Positions 1-8,849 of a stretch of DNA of 35,778 bases are shown here, in pieces. Location: NCBI GenBank assembly GCA_021604865.1, contig BQJU01000073.1, positions 1 to 35,778 on the forward strand, written 5' to 3'. How positions within the stretch are numbered: the stretch's first letter is position 1; every line of letters starts with the position of its first letter. The notes beneath the pieces are model-generated. The model saw only the letters and a program-made list of their open reading frames with translations, did not search any database and was not told the origin of the DNA. A program made the position numbers and the translations under genes. The DNA comes from Saprospiraceae bacterium (GTDB lineage Bacteria; Bacteroidota; Bacteroidia; Chitinophagales; Saprospiraceae).

Positions 1-351
1 CTTTTTGCCACTGGCAAAAGCGAACGCTAATACTTCAAATGCTTTTTGATGCTTTGGCATCAAGCCAACCCAGTCATCAAAAAATTGACGCTTTTCGCTA
101 CAAAAATTGACCTCCAAATAAGCTCTGAGCTAAAAACAAGGAAAAATCAAGGAAAATCCTGCCCAACAATCAAAAGAGATCAAGCCAGCACAAAAGTTAG
201 CATAGCATAATGCCGATCTTGCCTTTCTACCCCAAAACAAATCTAGAAACCAGAGAGAAACTCGCTATCGAAAAGTGTATTCTTACCTCGGAATACCCGA
301 TTTTCTAAAATTGTCCCTATTTTGGCGGAAAATACCTAATCCTTATTATCC
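1..351. other. Non-coding stretch at window start, structured
   Basis: No convincing gene is seen. Two perfect small hairpins lie close together: arms TTTTGCC/GGCAAAA at 3-9 and 13-19, and TTGATGC/GCATCAA at 46-52 and 57-63. Neither is followed by a T-run, so neither is a clear terminator. The word TTTGGAGGTCAA occurs on the minus strand at 107-118 and again on the plus strand at 21770-21781, close to the ends of the inverted-repeat element at 27321-27442. A short minus-strand reading frame (117 to the window edge) is open but too short to judge. The region must also hold the promoter of the gene at 352, but I found no good match to the Bacteroidota consensus. Confidence 0.5.
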
Positions 352-1956
352 ATGAAGATCCAATTCCCTATTGAAAAAGCCCTCTCTTTCCGAGCTACCT
401 TTACCAAGTATCCTTATTTAATTGTACTGTTGTGTATCGGCTTACTTTTGGGGTCATGCAAGACGACAGTCAGCACGATAACAAGCTCAACGGAAAATGT
501 AGACTTCATCGTATTACAAATGAATGACGTCTATGAAATTGCACCCTTGGAAGGAGGTAAAGCCGGTGGGCTGGCCCGGGTTGCAACAATAAAGAAGCAA
601 TTGCTGGAAGAAAACCCTAATACGATTGCTGTGCTTTCTGGCGATTTTCTAAGTCCCTCTTTTATTGGCACCTTGAAAACAGAAGAAGGAGAGAAAATTG
701 CCGGCCTGCAAATGGTTGAAACCCTCAATGCGATGGGGCTGGATTATGCCACCTTTGGCAACCACGAGTTTGATATCAGCGATCCCGATTTATTGGAAAA
801 ACGAATGGACCAAAGCAATTTTTTATACATCTGTAACAATGCTTTTCGCAATGCCGAAAATGGCCGCCGTCCTTTCCAGCAAAAACGCAACGGACAAATA
901 CAGCCGGTTCAGGAATATATCATCGAAGAATTTAGCAATAAAAGTGGCGGAAAAGTCAAAGTGGGGATTACAGGAGTTGTATTGCCCTTTAATCAACAGG
1001 ACTACGTCCATTATGAACCGGTAGTGAGTACCTTTCGGAAAACCTACGAGCAACTGAAGCCCAAATCAGATATGGTCGTGGCACTAACTCATCTGGCAGT
1101 CGAGCAGGATATGCAATTGGCCGCCGAAGTGCCCGGTGTAGATTTATTTTTGGGTGGACATGACCATAGCGAAATGAATCATTATGTAGAAAATACGATC
1201 ATCACCAAAGCGGATGCCAATGCCAAAACGGTATACATCCACCGCATCAGTTACAACCCGGCTTCGGGCATGTCCCGAATTCGCTCCACGCTGAAAACCA
1301 TTGATGATAGCATCCAAGAAGACCCGGCAACCAAGGCCGTCGTTAGCATCTGGCAAAATAAAGTTGCCGGTATCATGAAAGAAATGGGTTACAACCCCGA
1401 CCAGCAGGTTTTGTTAGCAAAAACGCCCTTAATTTGCACAGAAGCCAAGGTGCGCACTCAACCTACCAATTATGGTACCCTTACCGTGGAAGCTTTCCAG
1501 GCCGTTTGGCCCGATGCCGACCTTTATCTGATCAATAGCGGCTCTATGCGTTTGGATGATGATATTTCCGGCACTGTGACGGAATACGATGTATTGCGTA
1601 CATTTCCTTTTGGAGGGGATATTGTCCGTACCGAAATTCCCGGAAAAGCCCTGCCTGCAATCCTGCAAACTGGCCTGGTAACCAATATAGGCCAAGGCGG
1701 CTACCTGCAAACCCTCAATCTGGATAAAAAAGGTGGCCAATGGCGGATCAATGGCACCACTATTGATCCCAATAAAAATTATACCCTGGTCCTTCCAAAA
1801 TTTCTGGCCGACGGAAAAGAGCAAAACCTGGAGGCTTTTGGCGAATATAAATACACCCAAAAGGATAAGTTCTCTATCGGGAGTAATAGCATCAAAAACG
1901 ATATTCGGGACATCGTCATCTATTATATGGAACAAATAAAAGTAGTCGGCGAATAG
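352..1956 (+). CDS. UshA-like 5'-nucleotidase/metallophosphatase lipoprotein
   Basis: Predicted periplasm-facing lipoprotein that hydrolyses nucleotides or related phosphoesters for scavenging. The N-terminus has a hydrophobic stretch ending in a lipobox (LLGSC, lipidated Cys at residue 36). The calcineurin-like metal site is visible: ND at 58-59, GD at 97-98, GNHEFD at 136-141, TH at 246-247 and GGHDH at 268-272. The C-terminal 5'-nucleotidase domain follows (NYGTLTVEAF, then NSGSMR and RTFPFGGD). The first block reads NDVYE where classical UshA has NDxHG, so a metal-ligand His is Tyr; from memory this is a recurrent subfamily form, not a decay sign. Length (534 aa) is normal. The ATG start gives a sensible, slightly long signal sequence. 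Its 3' end faces the symporter gene with only a 5-base gap. Exact substrate unknown. Confidence 0.88.
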   Translation: MKIQFPIEKALSFRATFTKYPYLIVLLCIGLLLGSCKTTVSTITSSTENVDFIVLQMNDVYEIAPLEGGKAGGLARVATIKKQLLEENPNTIAVLSGDFLSPSFIGTLKTEEGEKIAGLQMVETLNAMGLDYATFGNHEFDISDPDLLEKRMDQSNFLYICNNAFRNAENGRRPFQQKRNGQIQPVQEYIIEEFSNKSGGKVKVGITGVVLPFNQQDYVHYEPVVSTFRKTYEQLKPKSDMVVALTHLAVEQDMQLAAEVPGVDLFLGGHDHSEMNHYVENTIITKADANAKTVYIHRISYNPASGMSRIRSTLKTIDDSIQEDPATKAVVSIWQNKVAGIMKEMGYNPDQQVLLAKTPLICTEAKVRTQPTNYGTLTVEAFQAVWPDADLYLINSGSMRLDDDISGTVTEYDVLRTFPFGGDIVRTEIPGKALPAILQTGLVTNIGQGGYLQTLNLDKKGGQWRINGTTIDPNKNYTLVLPKFLADGKEQNLEAFGEYKYTQKDKFSIGSNSIKNDIRDIVIYYMEQIKVVGE

Positions 1957-1961
1957 CCCAA

Positions 1962-3605
1962 TTAAACCTCACCCTCAGATTGAGCAATCAGTGTTGTAAC
2001 CGAAATATCCCCGGTCACATTGACTACTGTGCGCAGCATATCCAAAATTCGATCCATCGGATAAATGATAGCGATCCAGGCGGGATTGAGGCCTACCGTT
2101 TCCAGAACCACCATGAGCATAATGATGCCCCCGCTAGGGACAGCCGCTGATCCGATAGAAGATAGGGTGGTCAATAAAACGATGGTGAATTGTTCTCCAA
2201 GGGAAAGATCAATCAGGTGAAGTTGGGCCAGGAAAATGATACAAACCGCCTGGTAAAACGACGTACCATCCATATTGACGGTTGCGCCAATGGGTAGCAC
2301 AAAATTGCTGATATTGGGCGAAACGCCAAGGTTTTCCTGAACACATTTCATAGTAACCGGTAAGGTAGCAGCGGATGAACTGGTAGAAAATGCCATACTT
2401 TGTGCAGGAAATATATTTTCCATGAAGGAGCGATAGGAAAACTTCTTAACAAACCTCGTGACCAGTAAAGGATAAAAAATTAAAAGTAAAAACCCCAGGC
2501 CTGCAACTACCACTAATGAAAAAGCCAATAGACTGCTCAACAGGCCAATTAATTCCTTCCCATTGCTGGCCATATTGGCAATCGTTCCTGCCATCAATGC
2601 AAAAACGAAGAAGGGTGCCAACTGCATGACGAGGTCCACCATTTTTAGGAAAACCTCATTGAGGTCATTGATTAATGGGATAATGGACGATTTTTGATCA
2701 CTGGGCAGATAAAGTAAGGCTATGCCAAAAAAAATGGCAAAAAATATGATTTGAAGCAGGAGTTTGGTATCGGCAAACGAAGCAAAAATGTTTTCCGGGA
2801 TCATCTCTACAAAAAAGCGTAGTGGGCCTTTATCTTTTTGCTGAGATACCTGGTCAAGTTTTTCTGCAAATCCGGACTTGCCGGAAATTTCATGGAAAAT
2901 AGTCCCATTTTTAGAAAAGAAAACGGCATCACCTTCTTTTTTGAGGGCAAATTGATCGCCAGCAACATAGGTGCCTTGAATGGATGATTGCTGGCCTTTT
3001 ATGATACACTGAAACTTCCCTTGTTCCAACATAATGGCATAGGTGTATTGTTGAATTAAGGATGCCGAAGAAGCGGCATTTTCATCAAGAAATCCAAGTT
3101 GATAAGCACCAGTGACATCAGGTACCGTAAAAGTTTGTAGCCGATCAGCTTGTACTTTTGCAATGAGGGTATCATAACGACTATCGGTCAGGAAGTGTTT
3201 GTTGTCTAATAAAACAACGTTATTGGTTTCTTCTACCCACATTTCATAAGCCAATCGGTTTTTGATTTGTTGCTCTTCACCAACGGCTTTTCCTGGTTGA
3301 AAAAGATTGGTTAGCGTCATTCCAAAAATTGTAGCCAAAATAGAAGTGGCCACATAAGCGACGAGAGATTTAACCCCTATTCGGCCTAGTTTGGCTGGTT
3401 CAGGAAGTGATGCAACTCCGGCAATAATTGAAAATAAAACCAACGGAACGGCAATAAATTTAAGTGCCCGAATGAAAATATCTCCAAAGGGAGCAATCCA
3501 GTTTTTTGTAAATTCCTGCCAGCCAAAATAAATGGCTATTGCTGCATAAAGAATACCTAAAATCAATGCCAGAACAATTTTGGCAGAAAGGGATAGTTTT
3601 TTCAA
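1962..3605 (-). CDS. Dicarboxylate/amino-acid:cation symporter (DAACS) with periplasmic insert
   Basis: Secondary transporter of the glutamate/C4-dicarboxylate:Na+/H+ family in the inner membrane. The family core is intact: serine-rich HP1 motif STSSSAATLP (407-416), NMDGT (444-448), HP2 region with SAAVPSGG, and a TM8 pattern D522-R525-T526-N529-D533 matching the GltPh set D394/R397/T398/N401/D405; the Arg favours an acidic substrate. At 547 aa it is about 100 residues longer than usual. The excess, residues ~105-262, lies between TM3 and TM4, looks beta-rich and includes a GDxF...FSKNGTIFHE segment (see findings). The start is a TTG: an in-frame stop lies 11 codons upstream and no ATG or GTG comes between, and TTG gives a typical MKKLSLSAKI N-terminus. 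Divergent from the S9 peptidase gene, convergent with the nucleotidase. Confidence 0.92.
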   Translation of the reverse strand: MKKLSLSAKIVLALILGILYAAIAIYFGWQEFTKNWIAPFGDIFIRALKFIAVPLVLFSIIAGVASLPEPAKLGRIGVKSLVAYVATSILATIFGMTLTNLFQPGKAVGEEQQIKNRLAYEMWVEETNNVVLLDNKHFLTDSRYDTLIAKVQADRLQTFTVPDVTGAYQLGFLDENAASSASLIQQYTYAIMLEQGKFQCIIKGQQSSIQGTYVAGDQFALKKEGDAVFFSKNGTIFHEISGKSGFAEKLDQVSQQKDKGPLRFFVEMIPENIFASFADTKLLLQIIFFAIFFGIALLYLPSDQKSSIIPLINDLNEVFLKMVDLVMQLAPFFVFALMAGTIANMASNGKELIGLLSSLLAFSLVVVAGLGFLLLIFYPLLVTRFVKKFSYRSFMENIFPAQSMAFSTSSSAATLPVTMKCVQENLGVSPNISNFVLPIGATVNMDGTSFYQAVCIIFLAQLHLIDLSLGEQFTIVLLTTLSSIGSAAVPSGGIIMLMVVLETVGLNPAWIAIIYPMDRILDMLRTVVNVTGDISVTTLIAQSEGEV

Positions 3606-3693
3606 AAGGGTCTGTTTTTGAAGGTGAAATTTAAAGCCTCAAGACACTGTTTGTCAAAGGAAAGCAAAACCTGGCATTTCCCCAAAAAGTGAA

Positions 3694-3725
3694 TTTTAGA
3701 ATTGTCGCTTCCATTATTATCTTTG
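3694..3725 (+). promoter_or_regulatory. Candidate promoter of the S9 peptidase gene
   Basis: A perfect Bacteroidota -7 element, TAtcTTTG, lies at 3718-3725, with a partial -33 element (TTTT) at 3694-3697 and a 20-base spacer. Transcription would begin near 3732, inside the longer reading frame that opens at 3702. This supports the ATG at 3810 as the true start. Confidence 0.5.
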
Positions 3726-3809
3726 ATAGTCCCATTAGGGGGCAGCGAAGAATACCTTACCCATTTGATACGGCTATTTATTAATGAACTAAACATAACG
3801 ACAAACACC

Positions 3810-5720
3810 ATGCAAAAACAAATCACCTACCTGTTATTCACTGTGCTAATCCTTTTTGCCGCCTGTACCAATCAGCCGGAAAGTGTGGAAGAGGCACACC
3901 AACCCAAACAATACACCATTGAACAATTTATGGGCAACACGTCGGTTGGCGGCGGCAGCTTTTCTGCTGATGGCAGTAAAATTTTGCTGACCAGCAACCA
4001 GTCCGGTATCTTTAATGCCTACAATGTTCCTGTGGCCGGTGGAGATCTGAGCCCATTGACTACTTCTACCGGCTCTTCAATCTTTGCCGTTTCCTATTTT
4101 CCGGAAGATGATCGCTTCCTATACCGCATGGACGATAATGGCAATGAGTTGTTCCACCTTTTTGTGCAAAATATGGATGGTACCAGCAAAGAACTAACAC
4201 CGGATAGTATGGCGCGGGCTTCCTTTTATGGCTGGGCACATGACGGCAAAAGTTTTTTCTATGGTTACAGCAAACGCGATCCCCAATATCTGGATGTCTA
4301 CGAGATGAATACTGATACCTATGAAAGTAAAATGCTCTACCAAATGTCTGGTGCCTATAACTTCGCCGGTATTTCCAACAACAAAAAGTATATGGCACTG
4401 ACGGAATCTATCACAACTAATGATTCCGACTTGTATTTGTACGATTTTGAAACAAAAGAACTAAAAAAGATTTCGCAAAATCGGGCAGCTCATAATGTGG
4501 CTGACTTTAGCACTGATAACGAATATTTGTATTATCTAACTGATGATGGCAGTGAATTTAGTTACCTGGCCCGCTATCAAATTGCTTCAGGTCAACACGA
4601 AAAAATCTTGGAAAAGGAATGGGATATCAGTTATGCCTATTTTTCTCATGGCGGCAAATATCAGGTAGTTGGAACCAATGCAGATGGAAAAACAGTATTG
4701 GATTTAATGGAAGTAAGCAGTGGTAAGGCCATACAGTTTCCTACTTTTGAACAAGGGGATATCACATCCGTGAGCATTTCCCGTTCTGAAGAGCTGATTT
4801 CCTTTTATGTAGGCAGTTCGGCTTCGCCCAGTAACCTCTATGTATACGAGGTAGCTGGTGGTGATCACCGTCAGTTAACGAATACGCTCAACCCCGAAAT
4901 TGATCCCACGGATTTGGTCACAGCGGAGGTGGTACGTTATCCTTCTTTTGATAACCTGCCAATTCCTGCGATATATTATAAACCACATACTGCCTCTACA
5001 AAAAATAAAGTACCTGCCCTGGTATGGGTTCATGGTGGCCCCGGTGGACAATCTCGTCAGAATTATCATCCGCTCATTCAATACCTCGCTAACCACGGTT
5101 ACGCCATCCTTGCCGTTAATAACCGCGGTAGTAGCGGATATGGAAAAACCTTTTACAAAATGGATGATCGCCACCACGGCGAATCGGACCTGCAGGATTG
5201 TGTAATGGGTAAAGAATGGCTGGCTAAACAGGACTATATCAATGCCGAGGAGATTGGCATTATCGGTGGTTCCTATGGTGGCTATATGGTCATGGCTGCC
5301 CTTACCCGCGAACCGGAAGCCTTCGAAGTGGGTGTCAATATTTTTGGTGTTACCAACTGGCTGAGAACCCTAAAAAGCATTCCACCATGGTGGGCCTCCT
5401 TTAAAGATGCCCTCTATGAAGAAATGGGTGATCCCTACCAGGATTCAGTACGGCTGTATAATATTTCCCCACTTTTTCATGCGGACAAGATTGTAAAGCC
5501 AGTAATGGTATTACAGGGGGCTAAAGATCCTCGGGTTTTACAAGTAGAGTCAGATGAAATTGTGGCAGCAGCACGTGAAAACAATGTGCCGGTAGACTAT
5601 GTGCTTTTTGAAGATGAAGGCCACGGTTTTGTGAAAAAAGAAAACCAGATCGAAGCCTATGGCAAGATCCTGGAGTTTGTGGATAAATATTTAAAGAAGG
5701 GCGCCCCGGTAATGGATTAA
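3810..5720 (+). CDS. S9 family prolyl oligopeptidase/acylaminoacyl-peptidase lipoprotein
   Basis: Serine peptidase expected to cut short peptides at the cell envelope. The ATG at 3810 gives a 636-aa protein with a lipoprotein signal (LFAAC, Cys19). Residues ~35-380 are repetitive WD/PD40-like beta-propeller sequence. The alpha/beta hydrolase domain follows: HGGPGGQ oxyanion region, nucleophile Ser488 in GGSYGGYM, Asp573 in GAKDPRV and His605 in DEGHGF, so the triad is complete. The reading frame is open back to 3702, but that extension would place the signal peptide internally and starts upstream of the predicted transcription start. Divergent from the symporter; a weak terminator-like hairpin follows. 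The family is clear; dipeptidyl versus acylaminoacyl specificity cannot be decided. Confidence 0.92.
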   Translation: MQKQITYLLFTVLILFAACTNQPESVEEAHQPKQYTIEQFMGNTSVGGGSFSADGSKILLTSNQSGIFNAYNVPVAGGDLSPLTTSTGSSIFAVSYFPEDDRFLYRMDDNGNELFHLFVQNMDGTSKELTPDSMARASFYGWAHDGKSFFYGYSKRDPQYLDVYEMNTDTYESKMLYQMSGAYNFAGISNNKKYMALTESITTNDSDLYLYDFETKELKKISQNRAAHNVADFSTDNEYLYYLTDDGSEFSYLARYQIASGQHEKILEKEWDISYAYFSHGGKYQVVGTNADGKTVLDLMEVSSGKAIQFPTFEQGDITSVSISRSEELISFYVGSSASPSNLYVYEVAGGDHRQLTNTLNPEIDPTDLVTAEVVRYPSFDNLPIPAIYYKPHTASTKNKVPALVWVHGGPGGQSRQNYHPLIQYLANHGYAILAVNNRGSSGYGKTFYKMDDRHHGESDLQDCVMGKEWLAKQDYINAEEIGIIGGSYGGYMVMAALTREPEAFEVGVNIFGVTNWLRTLKSIPPWWASFKDALYEEMGDPYQDSVRLYNISPLFHADKIVKPVMVLQGAKDPRVLQVESDEIVAAARENNVPVDYVLFEDEGHGFVKKENQIEAYGKILEFVDKYLKKGAPVMD

Positions 5721-5729
5721 AAGTGAGTT

Positions 5730-5757
5730 AATCCGGGTTTTTACCTGATTTTTCTTT
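5730..5757 (+). terminator. Weak intrinsic terminator after the S9 peptidase gene
   Basis: Arms AAT-c-CGGGT (5730-5738) and ACCTGATT (5743-5750) form an 8-bp stem with one bulged C, one G-U pair and a TTTT loop. A T-rich tail follows (to 5757). It lies 10 bases after the stop codon. Confidence 0.45.
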
Positions 5758-5896
5758 AAATTACCTTTCTAAAAGCTTATATGGAGTTGAAGTTTGCATC
5801 ATACATTCAAATTTCAACTTCATTCCTAATTTATTGACTTCTACTCCAGTGGTAAATGGACAGTACTCACCTTATTGTTAAAAAAACCGCTGAGCA

Positions 5897-8845
5897 ATGA
5901 AAAGTTATTTCCCCATTTTTCTATTACTAAGCCTATGTCTTCAGGGCTTTTCACAACAAATTTCCAATTATTTCGAATTTATTGAAAAACCGGAACTTGA
6001 TGCCTTAACCGATGAACGCTGGATCGTGCCGTTAGTACACAAATCCCTTGAATTTGATATTGAGCAGTTGGAATCGGCTTTGCAGACCTTACCCATGCGT
6101 TTTAATGAAAGCGGTGATTATGCTGTGCTTTCCTTGCCCCGACCTGATGGTACCACCGAAAGGTTTGCAGTTGCTGAAGCACCGGTGATGCATGAAGACC
6201 TTGGTCGACAATATCCGGAAATTCGCACTTTTGCAGGCCAGGGATTGGACAATCCAGCTTCAGCCATTTATTTTGATATAACGCCTCAAGGTTTTCATGC
6301 TATGGTATTGTCGCCGGAGGGCACCTATTTTATTGATCCCTATTTTAGAGGTAAACGGCAATATTATGTTTGTTATTTCAAAAAGGATTATTATACCGAT
6401 AAATACCTGACACATAAATGTTTAGTTGAATCAGGTGAGGAACATCCTTCTGAAGATTTTACACCAGTGCCCATAGAGAAAAATGCGGCAGTGACCCTTC
6501 GAACCTATCGGTTAGCTATGGCTGCTGCTGGGGAATACACTGTTTTTCATGGCGGAACTGTTGCTTTGGGTCTGGCGGCTGTAGTCACCAGTGTCAACCG
6601 CATCAATGCTGTTTATGAAACTGAAGTGGCCGTTCGTTTTATTCTGGTTGCCAATAATAACAACCTTATTTACACTAATCCAGCATTAGATCTTTATTCT
6701 AATCCACCTCAACTTTTTCAGAATCAGGCAATTATTGATGCTACAATTGGTAATGGTAATTATGATATTGGTCATGTCGTTAGTTTGGGTAATGGCGGTG
6801 TTGCTTCTTTGGGTGCCCTTTGTGATACCGGTGTAAAAGCAAGGGGAATGACTGCCCTCGATCCGCCCCTTAATGATCCATTTGACATTGACTACATTGC
6901 CCATGAAATGGGACACCAAATGGGCGGCGATCACACGTTCAATGCTAGCAATGGCTCTTGCGGTGGCAATGGTGTATCTGGTTCTGCTTATGAACCGGGA
7001 AGCGGTTCCACCATCCAGGCTTATGCCGGAATATGTGGAGCCGACAATATCCAATTTAACTCTCACTCTTATTTTCACAGCCGCAGCATTGATCAAATTC
7101 AGACAGAAATCACCAGTGAATCTTGTTCTACCAATACCGGTACCGGAAACAATACTCCAACGGTAGATGCCGATCCCGACAATATGAACGGCAAATCCAT
7201 CCCGATCAGCACCCCATTTGAGCTGACTGCTGATGGGAGTGACCCGGATGGCAATCCAATCACTTACTGCTGGGAACAATGGAATTTGGGCAATTTTGGC
7301 TCTTCGTCTTCTTCCTTTTTAGCCAATGGGCCTATCTTCCGATCTTTTGCCCCGGTATCCAGCCCGACACGTATTTTTCCGACCATGTCAACCCTGTTGG
7401 ATAACTTGGGTTCCAGTGGAGAATTTCTACCAGCCATTAGCCGTTCCCTCACCTTTAGATGTACGGTCCGGGATAACCAGAACGGTGGTGGCGGTAGTGC
7501 CTTTGATCACCTATCACTTAGTGTAAGCAATTCGGCGGGCCCATTTTTAGTAACGTCCCAAAGTAGCTCGGCAAGTGTGCAGGGCGCAATAACCGTTACC
7601 TGGGATATCGCCAATACGACTTCGGCACCAGTGAGCTGCGCCAATGTCGATATTTTGCTTTCTGTCGATGGAGGCCAGAATTTCGCTGTTTTACTGGCCA
7701 ATACACCCAATGATGGTACCCAGGAGGTGACACTTCCTGATATTGCTACCGGTCGTGCCCGAATTAAAGTAAAATGCGCCAATAATGTATTTTTTGCTAT
7801 CAATGATGCCGACCTACAAATCGTGCCAGTAGGAGCGAGCTGTAGTGATGCCGTATTCATTGGCGACTTTGAATCGGGAAGCGCAGGGTGGGCTGAATTT
7901 TCCACAAATGGTTTTGCGCTGATTGCGAATTGGGGATTGGCCAAAAGTGGCATTCAAAGTACTTGGTTGGGAGGTGGAAATAATGAAACATCCAGAATAT
8001 CGCAAGTGGTCACCATTCCGGCAGCTTCTCATTTTGCGACGCTGGCTTATTGGTATCGTATCACTAGTTTTGACTGTGCAAAAGATATTGCCACCTTTAA
8101 TGTAAATGGTTCAGATTTAGCGACCTATAGCCTCTGCGGGGATGCGGGTGCCGGAGGTTGGGTACGCCAGGTGATAGATATGAGTAGTTATATCGGCAGT
8201 AGCCCCTCCATTTATTTTGAGATAGAAAATGATGACAATGCTGTTTCCAATTTTTTTGTGGAAGACGTAAGCCTTATTTCTTGTTTGGGCGGTAGCTTTT
8301 TGCCCGTCGAATTGCTCCATTTCAATGCTGTTCTGAAGGAGGATGATGTGACCCTCAATTGGGCAACGGCAGCAGAACTGAATAGTGCCGGTTTTGAGGT
8401 AGAGATGAGCCAGGCAAGAAATGCTTTTAAAAAAATTGGCTTCGTAGAAAGCAAAGGAACGTCTGGCGCGAATTATACTTTTCAGGTAAATGACCTTACA
8501 ACCGGACAGTACTACTTCAGACTAAAACAAGTAGATTTTGATGGAAACTCAGAATACACACCCATAGAAAGTGTGCTTGTCAAACCTGAATTTTTTGTGA
8601 CCCATTTTCCCAACCCAACAGGAGAGGTATTGTACCTGAATGTGGAGATGAAAATCAATCGCCAGATTCAAGTTGAATTACTCAACAATATGGGACAGGT
8701 CATTCAGCGAATAGAAAAAGGCTGGCTGACCAATGGTGTCCATCAACTGGAACTAAATGTAGAACATTTGCCCGTAGGTGTTTATCATTACCGGGTTTTG
8801 GCTGGTGATGATATACGAACCGGTCGATTTATGGTGGCTCATTAA
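5897..8845 (+). CDS. Secreted reprolysin-like zinc metalloprotease with T9SS sorting domain
   Basis: 982-aa protein with signal peptide (cleavage after about residue 19), a propeptide-like region (~20-200) and a metzincin catalytic domain. The zinc site HEMGHQMGGDH has His336, His340 and His346 with catalytic Glu337. The expected Met-turn region reads GSTIQAYAGIC, with Gln374 where Met would be expected. Then come a fibronectin/Ig-like region, a carbohydrate-binding or MAM-like jelly-roll segment (~650-790, starting FIGDFESGSAGW), and a C-terminal type A sorting domain (from FPNPTGE) for export by the Por system and attachment to the outer membrane or release. Tail-to-tail with the GNAT-like gene, 4 bases apart. 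Protease family assignment is strong; substrate unknown. Confidence 0.9.
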   Translation: MKSYFPIFLLLSLCLQGFSQQISNYFEFIEKPELDALTDERWIVPLVHKSLEFDIEQLESALQTLPMRFNESGDYAVLSLPRPDGTTERFAVAEAPVMHEDLGRQYPEIRTFAGQGLDNPASAIYFDITPQGFHAMVLSPEGTYFIDPYFRGKRQYYVCYFKKDYYTDKYLTHKCLVESGEEHPSEDFTPVPIEKNAAVTLRTYRLAMAAAGEYTVFHGGTVALGLAAVVTSVNRINAVYETEVAVRFILVANNNNLIYTNPALDLYSNPPQLFQNQAIIDATIGNGNYDIGHVVSLGNGGVASLGALCDTGVKARGMTALDPPLNDPFDIDYIAHEMGHQMGGDHTFNASNGSCGGNGVSGSAYEPGSGSTIQAYAGICGADNIQFNSHSYFHSRSIDQIQTEITSESCSTNTGTGNNTPTVDADPDNMNGKSIPISTPFELTADGSDPDGNPITYCWEQWNLGNFGSSSSSFLANGPIFRSFAPVSSPTRIFPTMSTLLDNLGSSGEFLPAISRSLTFRCTVRDNQNGGGGSAFDHLSLSVSNSAGPFLVTSQSSSASVQGAITVTWDIANTTSAPVSCANVDILLSVDGGQNFAVLLANTPNDGTQEVTLPDIATGRARIKVKCANNVFFAINDADLQIVPVGASCSDAVFIGDFESGSAGWAEFSTNGFALIANWGLAKSGIQSTWLGGGNNETSRISQVVTIPAASHFATLAYWYRITSFDCAKDIATFNVNGSDLATYSLCGDAGAGGWVRQVIDMSSYIGSSPSIYFEIENDDNAVSNFFVEDVSLISCLGGSFLPVELLHFNAVLKEDDVTLNWATAAELNSAGFEVEMSQARNAFKKIGFVESKGTSGANYTFQVNDLTTGQYYFRLKQVDFDGNSEYTPIESVLVKPEFFVTHFPNPTGEVLYLNVEMKINRQIQVELLNNMGQVIQRIEKGWLTNGVHQLELNVEHLPVGVYHYRVLAGDDIRTGRFMVAH

Positions 8846-8849
8846 TAGG

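Noticed and set aside
1-117. Minus-strand open frame of 39 codons reaching the window edge, possible TTG start at 117
   Set aside because: Too short to judge, starts within a word that recurs in intergenic repeats, and runs through two perfect hairpins. A truncated gene start cannot be excluded.
3702-3809. 36-codon N-terminal extension of the S9 peptidase
   Set aside because: Would bury the lipoprotein signal and begin before the predicted transcription start.
3602-3826. 74-codon minus-strand frame between the symporter and S9 peptidase genes
   Set aside because: Overlaps both the candidate promoter and the start of the S9 peptidase signal peptide; composition not protein-like.
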